Positions 24,275 through 34,673 are shown, numbered from the stretch's first letter. The stretch is 40,430 nucleotides of DNA from an uncultured Actinomyces sp. (GCA_902373545.1 CABKMZ010000012.1:1-40430), one strand, 5' to 3'. The notes: generated by a model not told the origin, from the letters alone. Program-made: numbers and translations.

Positions 24275-25189
24275 TCACGCCTTCGTGTACTTGGCCAGCG
24301 AGAACATGGAGGCGATAACCGCCAGCGCCACCGCGGCCAGGACGAGGATCGGCGTCATGATCGCCACCTCGCTCATACCGATAAAGTTCGTCCACTTGAA
24401 GGCGGGTGCCATCCACCCCTGGACGACGAAGTGCACGCCCGCGAACAGGGTGCCGATCGCGAAGGCTGCGCCCACCAGTGCGGCCAGCGCGCCCTCGATC
24501 ATGAAGGGGGCCTGGATAAACAGGTTCGAGGCGCCCACGTAGCGCATGATCTGGGTTTCCTGCTCGCGGCTCATGGCGCTCAGGCGGATCGTCGTGGAGA
24601 TCAGCAGGATCGCCGCGACGACCATGATCGCGCCGAGGCCCAGGGCAGCCGTGCGGGCGGCGCCCAGCACGCGGAACAGCGGTTCGACGACCTCACGCTG
24701 GTCGCGCACCTCGGACACGCCAGCGGTGCCGGAGAACTCCTCCTTGACCACCGAGTACTGCTCGGGATTGACCAGCTTGATGCGGAACGCGAACTGGAGC
24801 ATGTCCGGAGTGGTCCACTGGGTCAGTGCGTCGTTACCGTTGAGGCGCTTGAAGTTCTCGTAGGCCTCTTCCTTGGTCTCCTCGTAGACGGTTGCCACGT
24901 AGGGCGTCATTTCGGAGGAGGCCAGCTTGGTGCGCACGGCGTCGATCTGTTCCTCGGTCGCCTCGACTGAGTTGCAGTTGGGGGCGGCGTCGTTGATCGC
25001 GCACATGTAGATGGTGACCTCGATCTTGTCGTACCACTCCGACTTCATCTTGGAGACCTGCATCTGGGTCAGGCCGGCGATGCCCACGAAGAGGAGGGAC
25101 ACGAAGGTCACGAGGATGACGGCGACGCTCATCACACGGTTGCGTGACAGGCCCTTACCGACCTCGGAGAAAATAAAACGAAGCTTCAC
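24275..25189 (-). CDS. ftsX: Cell division ABC transporter permease FtsX
   Basis: 304 aa with a GTG start at 25189; GGGAGG lies eight bases upstream. The first membrane segment (VMSVAVILVTFVSLLFVGIAG) is followed by an extracellular domain (about 45-165) containing two Cys that could form a disulfide (YMCAINDAAPNCNS). Three C-terminal membrane segments follow (GAIMVVAAILLI, GALAALVGAAFAIGTLF, ILVLAAVALAVIASMF). FtsX works with FtsE to activate cell-wall hydrolases at the septum; the extracellular domain should contact the M23 protein encoded next. Five bases separate it from ftsE. Confidence 0.96.
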   Translation of the reverse strand: MKLRFIFSEVGKGLSRNRVMSVAVILVTFVSLLFVGIAGLTQMQVSKMKSEWYDKIEVTIYMCAINDAAPNCNSVEATEEQIDAVRTKLASSEMTPYVATVYEETKEEAYENFKRLNGNDALTQWTTPDMLQFAFRIKLVNPEQYSVVKEEFSGTAGVSEVRDQREVVEPLFRVLGAARTAALGLGAIMVVAAILLISTTIRLSAMSREQETQIMRYVGASNLFIQAPFMIEGALAALVGAAFAIGTLFAGVHFVVQGWMAPAFKWTNFIGMSEVAIMTPILVLAAVALAVIASMFSLAKYTKA

Positions 25190-25194
25190 TACCT

Positions 25195-25884
25195 TTACCT
25201 CCCGGCCCCGTAGACGCCGCGGTTCTGGTCGCGGATGACGTCGCCGGCCTCGAGCTCGATGACGCGCTTGCGCATCTGGTTAACAATGGTGGCGTCGTGG
25301 GTGGCCATGACGACGGTGGTGCCCGTGCGGTTGATTCGGTCGAGCAGGCGCATGATGCCCAGCGACGTCTCAGGGTCGAGGTTGCCGGTGGGTTCGTCCG
25401 CGAGCAGCAGCTCGGGGCGGTTGACCATGGCTCGCGCGATGGCCACGCGCTGTTCCTCGCCGCCGGACAGTTCGTGCGGCAGGCGCGATTCCTTGCCCGA
25501 CAGGCCCACGAGGTCCAGGGCGTCGGGGACGGAGGTCTCGATGGCGTGACGAGGCTTGCCGATCACCTGCATGGCCAGCGCGACGTTCTCGTAGACGGTC
25601 TTGGAGGGCAGCAGGCGGAAGTCCTGGAACACCGTGCCAATCTGGCGGCGCAGTTTCGGCACTGCCCAGGTGGACAGCTTGGATACGTCCTTGCCGAGCA
25701 CCCACACCTTGCCGCTCGTTGCTTTCATCTCGCGCATGACGAGCTGGAGGAAGGTGGACTTGCCGGAACCCGACTTGCCGACGAGGAACACGAATTCTTC
25801 GCGTTCCACCTCCAGCGAGACGTGGTCCAGCGCGGGCTGGGCACCTGGCGTGTACACCATGGTGACATCATCAAAACGAATCAT
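25195..25884 (-). CDS. ftsE: Cell division ATP-binding protein FtsE
   Basis: 229 aa. ABC ATPase motifs: Walker [10 protein letters not shown], signature [14 protein letters not shown], Walker [13 protein letters not shown], and H-loop [10 protein letters not shown]. The A-loop and Q-loop region ([22 protein letters not shown]) is typical of FtsE. It forms the cytosolic motor of FtsEX. First gene of the ftsE-ftsX-M23 operon; the 190-base gap to prfB holds the operon promoter and the prfB terminator. The ribosome binding site is weak (GGACGG). Confidence 0.97.
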   Translation of the reverse strand: MIRFDDVTMVYTPGAQPALDHVSLEVEREEFVFLVGKSGSGKSTFLQLVMREMKATSGKVWVLGKDVSKLSTWAVPKLRRQIGTVFQDFRLLPSKTVYENVALAMQVIGKPRHAIETSVPDALDLVGLSGKESRLPHELSGGEEQRVAIARAMVNRPELLLADEPTGNLDPETSLGIMRLLDRINRTGTTVVMATHDATIVNQMRKRVIELEAGDVIRDQNRGVYGAGR

Positions 25885-26017
25885 GGGACCGTCCGATCGG
25901 GGTCAATAGTCTCTGCCAGATTAGGTAACGATGGGGTCACGACCCGGGTGCGACACGCGGAAAACCGGCGGTGTGGTTTGTTCAGCGCCACCCGCGCCAG
26001 CTCGAGGATGCGGGCGG

Positions 26018-26049
26018 CCCGGCCTCGTTCATGAATCGACGAGGCCGGG
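26018..26049 (-). terminator. Terminator after prfB
   Basis: CCCGGCCTCGT (26018-26028) and ACGAGGCCGGG (26039-26049) form an 11-bp stem with a 10-base loop, 25 bases beyond the prfB stop codon. It lacks a clear T-run. Confidence 0.6.
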
Positions 26050-26074
26050 GCCGGGAAAAGTGAGACGCGTACGC

Positions 26075-27196
26075 TTAGTCCTGGGCGGCGTTCTTCTCGT
26101 TCTTGCGCCAGCGGATACCGGCGTTGATGAAGCCGTCAATGTCTCCGTCAAACACGGACTGGGGGTTGCCGGACTCGAACTCGGTGCGCAGGTCCTTGAC
26201 CATCTGATACGGCTGGAGCACGTAGGAACGCATCTGATCGCCCCACGACGCCTTGACGTCACCGGCGAGCTCCTTCTTCTTCGCCTGCTCTTCCTCGTGA
26301 CGCAGCACGAGGAGGCGGGACTGCAGGACTCGCAGGGCGGCCGCGCGGTTCTGGATCTGGGACTTCTCATCCTGCATGGACACGACGATGCCCGTGGGAA
26401 TGTGGGTCATGCGCACGGCCGAGTCCGTCGTGTTCACGGACTGGCCGCCGGGGCCCGAGGATCGGAAGACGTCAACCTTGAGCTCGGATTCGGGGATCTC
26501 GATGTGGTCGGTCGTCTCGATCAGGGGGATAACCTCAACCGCAGCGAAGGACGTCTGGCGTCGGCCCTGGTTGTCGAAGGGACTGATGCGCACGAGGCGG
26601 TGGGTGCCGGCCTCGACGCTCAGCGTGCCGTAGGCGTAGGGGGCCTGAACCTCGAAGGTCGCCGACTTCAGGCCGGCTTCTTCCGCGTAGGAGGTGTCCA
26701 TGACCTTGGTCGGGTAGCCGTGACGCTCCGCCCAGCGCAGGTACATGCGCAGGAGGATCTCAGCAAAGTCGGCGGCGTCCACGCCGCCCGCACCGCTTCG
26801 GATCGTGATGACGGCGTTGCGCTCGTCGTATTCGCCGTCCAGGAGGGTACGGATCTCCAGGTCGCCCAGGTCCTTGCGCAGCTGCTCCAGGTCAGCCTCG
26901 GCCTCGGCCAGGATGTCGGCGCCCTCGTCGGGATCCTCGGCGGCCATCTCCACCATGGCTTCAAGGTCGTCGATGCGTTCGCTCATCTGCGTGACGCGGT
27001 CAAGCTCGCTCTGGCGGTGGCTCAGCGCGCTCGTGACGGCCTGGGCGGCGCTGGGGTCATCCCACAGGTCGGGGGCAGCTGCTTTCTCGTTCAGCTCGGC
27101 GATCTGCTCACGCAGCTTGTCCGGCTGCACGACCGCGAGGATGTTCTCCATCGTGGTGCGCAGGGAGGGGATCTCTTCAGAAAATTCAATGGCCAC
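26075..27196 (-). CDS. prfB: Peptide chain release factor 2 (RF2)
   Basis: 373 aa from a GTG at 27196 that gives [12 protein letters not shown], as in other actinobacterial RF2 proteins; a GTG two codons earlier is equally possible, and neither has a strong Shine-Dalgarno. Key motifs: GGQ at residues 250-252 ([10 protein letters not shown]), which triggers peptidyl-tRNA hydrolysis, and SPF ([11 protein letters not shown]), which reads UGA and UAA stops. The N-terminal helical domain is complete. The reading frame is continuous: there is no internal UGA and so no programmed +1 frameshift, as usual in actinobacteria. It lies upstream of ftsE on the same strand. Confidence 0.97.
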   Translation of the reverse strand: MAIEFSEEIPSLRTTMENILAVVQPDKLREQIAELNEKAAAPDLWDDPSAAQAVTSALSHRQSELDRVTQMSERIDDLEAMVEMAAEDPDEGADILAEAEADLEQLRKDLGDLEIRTLLDGEYDERNAVITIRSGAGGVDAADFAEILLRMYLRWAERHGYPTKVMDTSYAEEAGLKSATFEVQAPYAYGTLSVEAGTHRLVRISPFDNQGRRQTSFAAVEVIPLIETTDHIEIPESELKVDVFRSSGPGGQSVNTTDSAVRMTHIPTGIVVSMQDEKSQIQNRAAALRVLQSRLLVLRHEEEQAKKKELAGDVKASWGDQMRSYVLQPYQMVKDLRTEFESGNPQSVFDGDIDGFINAGIRWRKNEKNAAQD

Positions 27197-27294
27197 ACAC
27201 ACAGGGTAGCCGATTCACGCCCCGCGCATGGACGCGAGGGCCCCCGGTGTCGGGCGTTACGCAGACCCTCGCGGCCCTTGCCCCCGCAAGACGG

Positions 27295-27330
27295 CGGTGC
27301 CCCGGCGTCGCGCAGGACGCCGGGGCACCG
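27295..27330 (-). terminator. Strong hairpin terminator after gdhA
   Basis: A perfect 15-bp stem: CGGTGCCCCGGCGTC (27295-27309) and GACGCCGGGGCACCG (27316-27330), with loop GCGCAG. It starts 14 bases past the gdhA stop. No T-run follows, so it may also work as a 3' stabiliser. Confidence 0.75.
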
Positions 27331-27343
27331 CAACAGGATCGGA

Positions 27344-28726
<1,383 letters not shown>

Positions 28727-28790
28727 TTACCAGCGATTCAGTGGGCGTCCCACGATGTGACCGTCGCGCATAACACCTTTTTGGCACAGA

Positions 28791-29216
28791 TCAAAGCGGT
28801 CTCATGCGCGCACTCGACGTTCTTTCGAGCTCGGGGATGACCACTCCATGCAGTGCCGGGGGCACCAGCGAGACGCGAGGCCGGGCCCTGACTGAGACCT
28901 CGATTTCCTCTCCCTCAACGCTCACGGAGGTGACTTCGACCCCCTCCCCCACCCGGCAGGTCGACGCTGCCATGGCACCCAGCGCAGCCTCGACCCGGAA
29001 GGCAACCTCTGCCTCGTCAATGTCCGAGGATTGGCCCACCAGGACCGATGTCGACGACGCGCCGCCCACCCCGGCACCGGCCAGCGCGTCCGCGCACGAG
29101 ACCAGACGCCGGTCCTGCATCGCCACCTGCGTGAGCGCGATGGTCACGTAGAGAATCAGGCACACGAAGGCGCAGCCCGCGCACATGAGGATCCCGATTC
29201 GCCCCTCCTCATCCAC
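28791..29216 (-). CDS. Tad-locus secretory/pilus minor protein (TadE/TadG-like)
   Basis: 141 aa with a GTG start at 29216. A short acidic start (MDEEGRIGIL) leads into one membrane segment (CAGCAFVCLILYVTIALTQVAM), followed by about 100 extracytoplasmic residues with a possible Cys pair. Last gene of the Tad operon, overlapping the previous gene by eight bases. Similar proteins in actinobacteria sit at this position and are called Rv3654c-like or helicase/secretion-neighbourhood proteins; a minor pilin or assembly factor is inferred. Confidence 0.8.
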   Translation of the reverse strand: MDEEGRIGILMCAGCAFVCLILYVTIALTQVAMQDRRLVSCADALAGAGVGGASSTSVLVGQSSDIDEAEVAFRVEAALGAMAASTCRVGEGVEVTSVSVEGEEIEVSVRARPRVSLVPPALHGVVIPELERTSSARMRPL

Positions 29217-29607
29217 CGGCGACCACCTCCCGAAGGGGAGCGTTCGCGCTGGAGGACACGTCCATGCCGACCGGGCCCAGCCAGGCGGGCAGGAAGGGCA
29301 GGGGCACGCGCACCGACACCCGGACCTCGATCATCGCCTCAGCGGAGTCGCACGCCTGACACGAGGAGGACACAACGGGCTGGGTCTCCACCCCGAAATC
29401 CTCGACGATGAGGGACACCGCGTGCTCCGCGTCCCCCTGACGCTCGACGTCCTCGGCGAGGATCCGCGCCGCCTCGCGCGCACCCGCGTCCGCCGCCATC
29501 GCGCCCGCGCTCACGTGTCCGACCGCCAGCACAATGTACAGGACAGGAATGACCAGGACCACCAAGATGCCGAGGAACTCGACGGTGGCGTCGCCGCGCT
29601 CGCTCAT
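29209..29607 (-). CDS. TadE-like pseudopilin
   Basis: 132 aa. The TadE-like N-terminus SERGDATVEFLGILVVLVIPVLYIVLAVG has the pseudopilin Glu nine residues in and a single hydrophobic helix; the remainder is exported (ADAGAREAARILAEDVERQ, then SSSCQACDSAEAMIEVRV with a possible disulfide). It probably primes or caps Flp pili after prepilin-type cleavage. Start and upstream stop overlap as ATGA. Confidence 0.85.
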   Translation of the reverse strand: MSERGDATVEFLGILVVLVIPVLYIVLAVGHVSAGAMAADAGAREAARILAEDVERQGDAEHAVSLIVEDFGVETQPVVSSSCQACDSAEAMIEVRVSVRVPLPFLPAWLGPVGMDVSSSANAPLREVVAGG

Positions 29608-29987
29608 GGCCCCTCCACAAGGCTGCGCCCGCGCACGGTCAGCCAGCGCGGACCGAGACCGCCCACGAGCGGCAGGCGCGTGCGCACGGTGACGACGAGA
29701 ATGTCCGTGCCCGCGTCGGACTCGCGGGTCACCGAAATCTCGCGATCCCGCGACGCGCCCACGAGCGAATCGAGGAGCTCGCTCGTGCGCGCGACCGCTT
29801 CCTGCTCGTCGCCTCCGAGCAAGCCGCCCCGGCGCGCGCCCTCCGACGCCGCGCTCACGCTCATCGTGCGCACGTGCGAGGCGAAGGCGAGTTGAATGAG
29901 CAGGAGGATCACCAGGACGACGAGGCCCTGGACGAGGACCGTGGAGACCACCTCGGAGCCGCGTTCGTCGCCGCTAAATCCCCGCAA
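29604..29987 (-). CDS. TadE/TadF-like pseudopilin (TTG start)
   Basis: 127 aa if translation starts at the TTG at 29987; a TTG at 30035 is the other option. No ATG or GTG lies early enough to keep the N-terminal motif DERGSEVVSTVLVQGLVVLVILLLIQLAF, which is typical of TadE-like proteins and needed for export. The exported part carries SVSAASEGARRGGLLGGD and ends in VRGRSLVEGP. With the 29987 start it overlaps the end of the flp gene by 14 bases, consistent with translational coupling. Start assignment is uncertain; the family assignment is good. Confidence 0.78.
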   Translation of the reverse strand: MRGFSGDERGSEVVSTVLVQGLVVLVILLLIQLAFASHVRTMSVSAASEGARRGGLLGGDEQEAVARTSELLDSLVGASRDREISVTRESDAGTDILVVTVRTRLPLVGGLGPRWLTVRGRSLVEGP

Positions 29988-30144
29988 CGGAATCCATCGC
30001 CCGATTGAAGATTTCCACCAGACGATCCGACGCAACGCCCCAGATGAGGACGACGAGGGCCGCCGTCATGAGGGTGATCAGCACCCATCCGGGCACGTCC
30101 CCACGCTCCCCCAGGGGCGGGCGCCGCCGCAACCACTTCTTCAT
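29974..30144 (-). CDS. Small Flp/DUF4244-like pilin (56 aa)
   Basis: 56 aa with a good ribosome binding site (AAAGGA, six bases before the ATG). The sequence MKKWLRRRPPLGERGDVPGW then one hydrophobic helix (VLITLMTAALVVLIWGVA) and a short tail (DRLVEIFNRAMDSVAGI) is the size and shape of the Flp-type pilin at this position in actinobacterial Tad loci. The usual cleavage context, Gly followed by four residues and Glu-Tyr, is not clear here, so this may be a variant pilin. It lies between tadC (26-base gap) and the TadE-like genes. It was easily missed because its frame continues upstream. Confidence 0.82.
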   Translation of the reverse strand: MKKWLRRRPPLGERGDVPGWVLITLMTAALVVLIWGVASDRLVEIFNRAMDSVAGI

Positions 30145-30170
30145 GTGTGTTCCTTTCTTGTCAATGTGTC

Positions 30171-31067
30171 TCACGGTGTGAAGTCCAGAGCGATCAGGCC
30201 CGGGTACAGGGCGAATATGACGGTGACCGGCAAGATGAGAAAGACGACGGGCAACAGCATCGCGATCTCGCGGCGCCCGCCCTCCTCCATGAGGGCCGCC
30301 AGCGAGCGTTCGCGCTGATCGCGGGCCTGGTCGTGCAGGACCGAGGCCAGGGGTGAGCCGCGCTCGATCGCCGTCGTCAGCGTGCGAGAAAGCCGCGTCA
30401 GCGCCGGGGAGTCGGTACGTTCGACCATGTCGGCAAGGGCACGCACGGAAGGCATGCCGTTGCGGATATGACCGGCCGCGAGCGCCAACTCGGCACCGAG
30501 GGGCCCGCCCGCGCAGCCGGCGACTCTCTCGATGGCGGCGGGGATTGATTCGCCCGCGGCGACGGCGAGGGCCAGTAGCTCGGCACAGTCGGGGACGGCG
30601 GCGTCGATGGCGCGCTGGCGGCGGGTGGCTCGCAGGGTGAGAAGGCGGTCCATGGCGGCGATGCCCAGGAGCGTGCCGAGAAGCGCGCAGACGATGAGTG
30701 GGATGATCGAGGCTCGCAGGGAGGCCGCTGGCCGGGCGGTGAGGGCCAGGCAGGCCCCGATCATTCCCGCGATACCGGCGCAGGCTTGGCGCAGGCGGAA
30801 GACGGAGATCTCGGGCTGCTTTCCCGCCAGGATGAGCCTGCGGGCGACGGATTCGCGGGTCGATCCCAGGGAGTCCAGGGCCGAGGCCCCCACGCGCCGG
30901 ACCCATTGGGTGAGCTGGGGTGGCGCCTCGTCGAGGACGCGGCCCTGGGCGACGCGCTCGGCGAAGGTCAGGCGGCGTGCGCGCATGGCCCGCACGATGA
31001 GGGTGATGCCGGCGACGGCGAGGATTGCGGCACAGACGTCGAGCGCGTGGAAGTTCCAGGGATTCAT
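30171..31067 (-). CDS. tadC: Tad pilus inner-membrane protein TadC (T2SSF)
   Basis: 298 aa from the ATG at 31067; the same frame stays open to 32144 upstream but that part is a shadow of tadB and tadA. A leading membrane segment (VCAAILAVAGITLIVRAM) and a T2SSF domain (DCAELLALAVAAGESIPAAIERV, then RLSRTLTTAIERGSPLASVLHDQARDQRE) are followed by the closing segment IAMLLPVVFLILPVTVIFALYPG. It forms the inner-membrane platform with TadB. Start overlaps the tadB stop (ATGA). Confidence 0.9.
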   Translation of the reverse strand: MNPWNFHALDVCAAILAVAGITLIVRAMRARRLTFAERVAQGRVLDEAPPQLTQWVRRVGASALDSLGSTRESVARRLILAGKQPEISVFRLRQACAGIAGMIGACLALTARPAASLRASIIPLIVCALLGTLLGIAAMDRLLTLRATRRQRAIDAAVPDCAELLALAVAAGESIPAAIERVAGCAGGPLGAELALAAGHIRNGMPSVRALADMVERTDSPALTRLSRTLTTAIERGSPLASVLHDQARDQRERSLAALMEEGGRREIAMLLPVVFLILPVTVIFALYPGLIALDFTP

Positions 31068-31942
31068 CGCGTCCCTCCCAGGTTTCTCGGATCGGAGCTG
31101 AGTCGCCCGATAGCTTTCATCGCCAGGTAGGCGATGACGCACACGCCCGCGCCGGCGCACAGGACGGCGATGCCTCCGGGAGAGTTCCAGACGTTGGCGC
31201 TCGCGCCGCCTCCGGAGAGCAAGAGGAGGACGGCCCACGGGGCGGCCAGGCCCAGGCGTGCGGCGCCGACGGTCCAGGATTGGCGTGCTTCGAGTTCCCC
31301 GCGCACGCGCGCGTCCTCGCGCAGGAGGGTGGCGAGGTCTTGAAGCAGGCGCGTCAGGTCGGCGCCGCCGACAGATCGGGCGACGCGCAGGGCCTCGACG
31401 ATGCGGTCGGCGACGGGGTCCGCCACCTCGTCTTTCATTCGATCCAAGGCGGAGGCGAATCGCCCGTTGGCACTGTAGTCGCGCGAGAACGCCTCGAAGG
31501 CGAAGCGCACGGGCGCGGGTCCCTCGTCGGCGAGGTCGCACAGGACTTGAGGCAGCGAGGTTCCGGCACGCACGCCGGAGACCATCGCGTCGATGACTTC
31601 TGGCCATGCGGCCCGCACTGTCTTGGCGCGCGCGGCGACGCGGGAGACGACCCAGGCGTAGGGCAGGAAAGCCACGCCCACCGAGACGATCAGGGCGACC
31701 GGCCAGGCCCCCGTGACAGCCAGGACGACGAGCGCGACGATCGCGCCGAGGATCAGGCTGAGCACGACGAGGCGCGCGGCGCTCAGCCCTGGGACGCGGG
31801 CGCGGGCGACGTCCTCGCGCAGGCGCTTGCCCGGCCTCCAGGGCGCAGAGGTGCGCGGGGGTGTGAACCACGGGGACAGTGCCAGGACCAGGCCGATGCC
31901 GAAGACGAGTCCGCACACGAGCTCGATCACAGCGGCCCCCAT
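31064..31942 (-). CDS. tadB: Tad pilus inner-membrane protein TadB (T2SSF)
   Basis: 292 aa. Membrane segments at the N-terminus (VIELVCGLVFGIGLVLAL) and middle (LVVLSLILGAIVALVVLAVTG), then a T2SSF domain (WPEVIDAMVSGVRAGTSLPQVL; VGGADLTRLLQDLATLLREDARVRGELEARQSW) and two closing helices. Partner of TadC in the platform moved by the TadA ATPase. It overlaps the tadA end by 16 bases. Confidence 0.9.
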   Translation of the reverse strand: MGAAVIELVCGLVFGIGLVLALSPWFTPPRTSAPWRPGKRLREDVARARVPGLSAARLVVLSLILGAIVALVVLAVTGAWPVALIVSVGVAFLPYAWVVSRVAARAKTVRAAWPEVIDAMVSGVRAGTSLPQVLCDLADEGPAPVRFAFEAFSRDYSANGRFASALDRMKDEVADPVADRIVEALRVARSVGGADLTRLLQDLATLLREDARVRGELEARQSWTVGAARLGLAAPWAVLLLLSGGGASANVWNSPGGIAVLCAGAGVCVIAYLAMKAIGRLSSDPRNLGGTR

Positions 31943-33141
31943 TCCAAGAGCGAGGACAGGTCGAAGCCCGCCGCGGCGAAACGATCGTGCAGGTCCAGAC
32001 TCCCCGCGCCTCGTTCACACCTGTGCCCGTCGAAGGTGAAGAGCGTGGCCGTCTCGATCCGGTTGCCCTCGACTCGTCCAGGCACGGCCAGGACCTCGGC
32101 GACGAAGCGGCTACCCTCCCGGCTTCGCTCGACGTGACACACAAGGTCGATGGACGAGGCCAGGGTCGGGGTCACGAATCCCGTCGTCACGTTTTCGCCC
32201 GCCAGGAGGGGCAGGATCGAGAGCTTGTCCAGGGCCTCGCGCGCCGAGTTCGCGTGCACGGTCGCCATGCCGGGCACCCCCGCGTTGAGGGCCACGAGGA
32301 GGTCAAGGGCTTCGGGGCCTCGGACCTCTCCGACGATCAAGTATTCGGGGCGCATACGCAGGGATTCGCGTACGAGGTCGCGCAACGTGATCTCGCCCGT
32401 GCCCTCGGCGGCCGCCGGGCGAGTCTGCATGGCGACATGATCCCAGTTCGCCAGGCCCAGCTCGAAGACCTCCTCGCAGGAGATGACGCGCCGCGAACGC
32501 GGCAGCTCCCCGGCGAGAGCGCGCAACAGCGTCGTCTTGCCCGCCTGTGTGCCGCCCGAGACGAGGACGGACAGCCCCACGCACACGGCGGCGGCCAGGA
32601 AGTCGCGCATCGGCGGGGGCACCATGTCGACGGCCACCAGATCGTCCAGGGTGCGGGCGCGCTGGATGTGCTTGCGGATGTTGACGCTCCAGGACTGGCC
32701 GGTCACCGGCGGGATGACGACGTGGAGGCGCTCTCCCCCGGCCAGCATGGCATCCACAAAGGGGCTGGACAGGTCGAGGCGGCGACCCGAATGGTGCAGC
32801 ATCCGCTCCACGAGTGTGCGCACGTCCTCGTCGGTGAGGATGAGGCTCGTCAGCTCGGCGACGCCGCCTCGGGCCACGAACACGCGCGACGCCGAGTTGA
32901 TCCAGATTTCCTCCACGCTGGGGTCGTCCATGAGGATCTGGAGGGGGCCCAGGCCGCAGATATCGTCCATGAGGTCCGCTTCGACCTGCTCGCGCTGGGT
33001 GGGCAGCATGTCGGGGGCGTGGGCGTCAATGGCGCGGTGAATGAGGGCGCGCACGGCCCTCGGGTCTCGCGCGGCATCGATGCCGCCCGCGGCCAACCCC
33101 TCTCGCACCCGCGCTGCGAGCGCACGTGTCACGGCTTCCAT
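31927..33141 (-). CDS. tadA: Tad pilus assembly ATPase TadA (CpaF family)
   Basis: 404 aa. Secretion-ATPase motifs: Walker A GGTQAGKTT with Lys202, Asp box VISCEEVFELG, Walker B LIVGEVRGPEALDLLVALNAG, and His box GMATVHANSAREALDKL. The N-terminal helical part (DICGLGPLQILMDDPSVEEIWIN) is typical of CpaF/TadA. It powers Flp pilus extension and retraction from the cytosolic face. AGGAGG precedes the ATG. First gene of tadA-tadB-tadC-flp-tadE; no TadZ-like or prepilin peptidase gene lies next to it. Gap 33142-33283 is a divergent promoter region with the plus-strand gene. Confidence 0.95.
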   Translation of the reverse strand: MEAVTRALAARVREGLAAGGIDAARDPRAVRALIHRAIDAHAPDMLPTQREQVEADLMDDICGLGPLQILMDDPSVEEIWINSASRVFVARGGVAELTSLILTDEDVRTLVERMLHHSGRRLDLSSPFVDAMLAGGERLHVVIPPVTGQSWSVNIRKHIQRARTLDDLVAVDMVPPPMRDFLAAAVCVGLSVLVSGGTQAGKTTLLRALAGELPRSRRVISCEEVFELGLANWDHVAMQTRPAAAEGTGEITLRDLVRESLRMRPEYLIVGEVRGPEALDLLVALNAGVPGMATVHANSAREALDKLSILPLLAGENVTTGFVTPTLASSIDLVCHVERSREGSRFVAEVLAVPGRVEGNRIETATLFTFDGHRCERGAGSLDLHDRFAAAGFDLSSLLEWGPL

Positions 33142-33283
33142 CCCTGAGCCTCCTCGCTACAGCCAAAGCCAATGTGTCGAAAGTAACAGGGTTGTTCGGA
33201 AAGGAGCAAACCGCTGTCCCACAATCGGGCGCCCACCCGCGCGGGGATGCGCACCCGGGCCGCAGGCGCGATACATTCGAAGA

Positions 33284-34504
33284 ATGACAAGCCACAAGAG
33301 CGCCCTCGAACTAGCCGCGCTGGCCACCTCCGCCATGCCCGGGTTGCGCGTGAGCGCGCTGCGCCCGCCGACCTACACCGACGAGCTGGCCTCCGTCACC
33401 GGCATCGAAGACGTCGGCGGCAACCGCTGGATCGTCACCTGCCCCCACGAGGAGGTCTCCGGCCCCGCCCTCGAGGCCACCTCGGGGATCCTCGACCGCC
33501 TCGGCCAGGCCTACGAGCACGACTACATTCCCTTCGACGTCCCACGCCTAGCCGGACAGGCCAAAATCCGCGGCGGAGGGACCGTGTACGTGCACCGCGA
33601 TCCAGGCGGCCGCGCCCCCACGGAGCGAGACCTCGAGACGGATCCGCTGCTACCCGCGTCGCTCGGGCGCGCGCTCGCGGCCCTGCACAACCTGCCGGAA
33701 ACCGTGTTCTCGGCGATCGGCCTGCCCTCCTACACGGCGATGGAGTGCCGCGACCGCAACCTCGCTCTGCTCAACGAGGCCGCCCGCCAGGTCACGATCC
33801 CGCCGTCCCTGTGGAGCCGCTGGGAGGCCGCCCTGGAGGACGTATCCCTGTGGCGTTTCCCCTCCGCCCCCATTCACGGGGACATTCAGGAACGCAGCCT
33901 GTCCGTCAAGCGCGGCTCGGTCGTCGCTATCGGCGGATGGACCAGCGCGCACGTGGGTGACCCTGCCCTGGACATCGCGTGGATTCAGGCCAGCGCATCG
34001 GACGCGTTCCTCGAGCGTTTCCGCGAGACCTACGGCCACGAGCGCCGCGCCATCGACCTGCATGTCTTCACGCGCGCCCAACTGCTCAGCGAGATTGCGC
34101 TCGTGCGGTGGCTGGTCCACGGCCTACACGCCGAGGACTCCTCCATCGTCGACGACGCCCGCGCGATGCTCACCGACCTGGCCATCGACCTCGACGGCGA
34201 GCCACTACTGCCGTCGCACGCGACCTCCGTGGGGTCCGCCTCCATCGACGAGGCCTCCCCTGCCTCGACCGATTCCGTTTCCTCCCCCGACTCCTCCCGG
34301 GGCGCCACCTCCGGCTCTCGCCAGGTCAAGTGGAGGGACCGGGCCGCTGCGGCCGCCAAGGACGAGCCCGAGACGGGCGCGTCGACGCAGCCCGTGTCGC
34401 GCACAACGTCGGCCGTAGCCCGCAAGCTCGCCGAGGGCGAAGTGGATCCGGCAGCACCAACCGAGCGCCTGCGCCTGGGCCCCGACGGGACGCTCATCCC
34501 GTAA
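33284..34504 (+). CDS. Aminoglycoside phosphotransferase-fold protein, probably inactive kinase
   Basis: 406 aa from the ATG at 33284. The APH/choline-kinase fold is recognised from the helix LGRALAALHNLPE, the Brenner-like motif PIHGDIQERSLSV and the segment VGDPALDIAWI. Two catalytic positions look lost: the motif HGDxxxxN has Ser205 for the metal-binding Asn (His198-Gly199-Asp200), and the IDW acid position reads IGGW (Gly217). So it may bind a ligand or nucleotide without phosphorylating. The C-terminal 110 residues are low-complexity Ser/Pro/Ala-rich and probably disordered. Divergent from tadA and convergent with the DUF2304 gene. Orthologue role is unknown; the longer plus-strand frame from 33041 overlaps tadA and is rejected. 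Confidence 0.82.
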   Translation: MTSHKSALELAALATSAMPGLRVSALRPPTYTDELASVTGIEDVGGNRWIVTCPHEEVSGPALEATSGILDRLGQAYEHDYIPFDVPRLAGQAKIRGGGTVYVHRDPGGRAPTERDLETDPLLPASLGRALAALHNLPETVFSAIGLPSYTAMECRDRNLALLNEAARQVTIPPSLWSRWEAALEDVSLWRFPSAPIHGDIQERSLSVKRGSVVAIGGWTSAHVGDPALDIAWIQASASDAFLERFRETYGHERRAIDLHVFTRAQLLSEIALVRWLVHGLHAEDSSIVDDARAMLTDLAIDLDGEPLLPSHATSVGSASIDEASPASTDSVSSPDSSRGATSGSRQVKWRDRAAAAAKDEPETGASTQPVSRTTSAVARKLAEGEVDPAAPTERLRLGPDGTLIP

Positions 34505-34602
34505 GCAGCCCTGTCGCCGCGGCCACCGCCCAGCCCGCCCAGGCGCGCCGCCGCACCCACCCGCGTCCCGCCACAGGACGCACCCAACGACACACACCGG
34601 GA

Positions 34603-34627
34603 CCCGTCAGGCGTTCAACCTGACGGG
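34603..34627. terminator. Bidirectional terminator between convergent genes
   Basis: CCCGTCAGG (34603-34611) and CCTGACGGG (34619-34627) form a perfect 9-bp stem with a 7-base loop between the APH-fold gene (ends 34504) and the convergent DUF2304 gene (ends 34674). Confidence 0.75.
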
Positions 34628-34673
34628 CCCCGGCCTCGTCAATGGAAGCGATCAACGGCTCACACGTGCCGCC

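Noticed and set aside
26075..27196. Programmed +1 frameshift in prfB
   Set aside because: The RF2 frame is continuous from start to stop with no internal UGA.
30145..30906. Upstream part of the long frame ending in the 56-aa pilin
   Set aside because: It is an out-of-frame shadow of tadC; the pilin has its own ribosome binding site and ATG at 30144.
31068..32144. N-terminal extension of the tadC frame
   Set aside because: The frame stays open but overlaps tadB and tadA in another frame and is Arg/Pro-rich; the T2SSF protein begins at the ATG at 31067.
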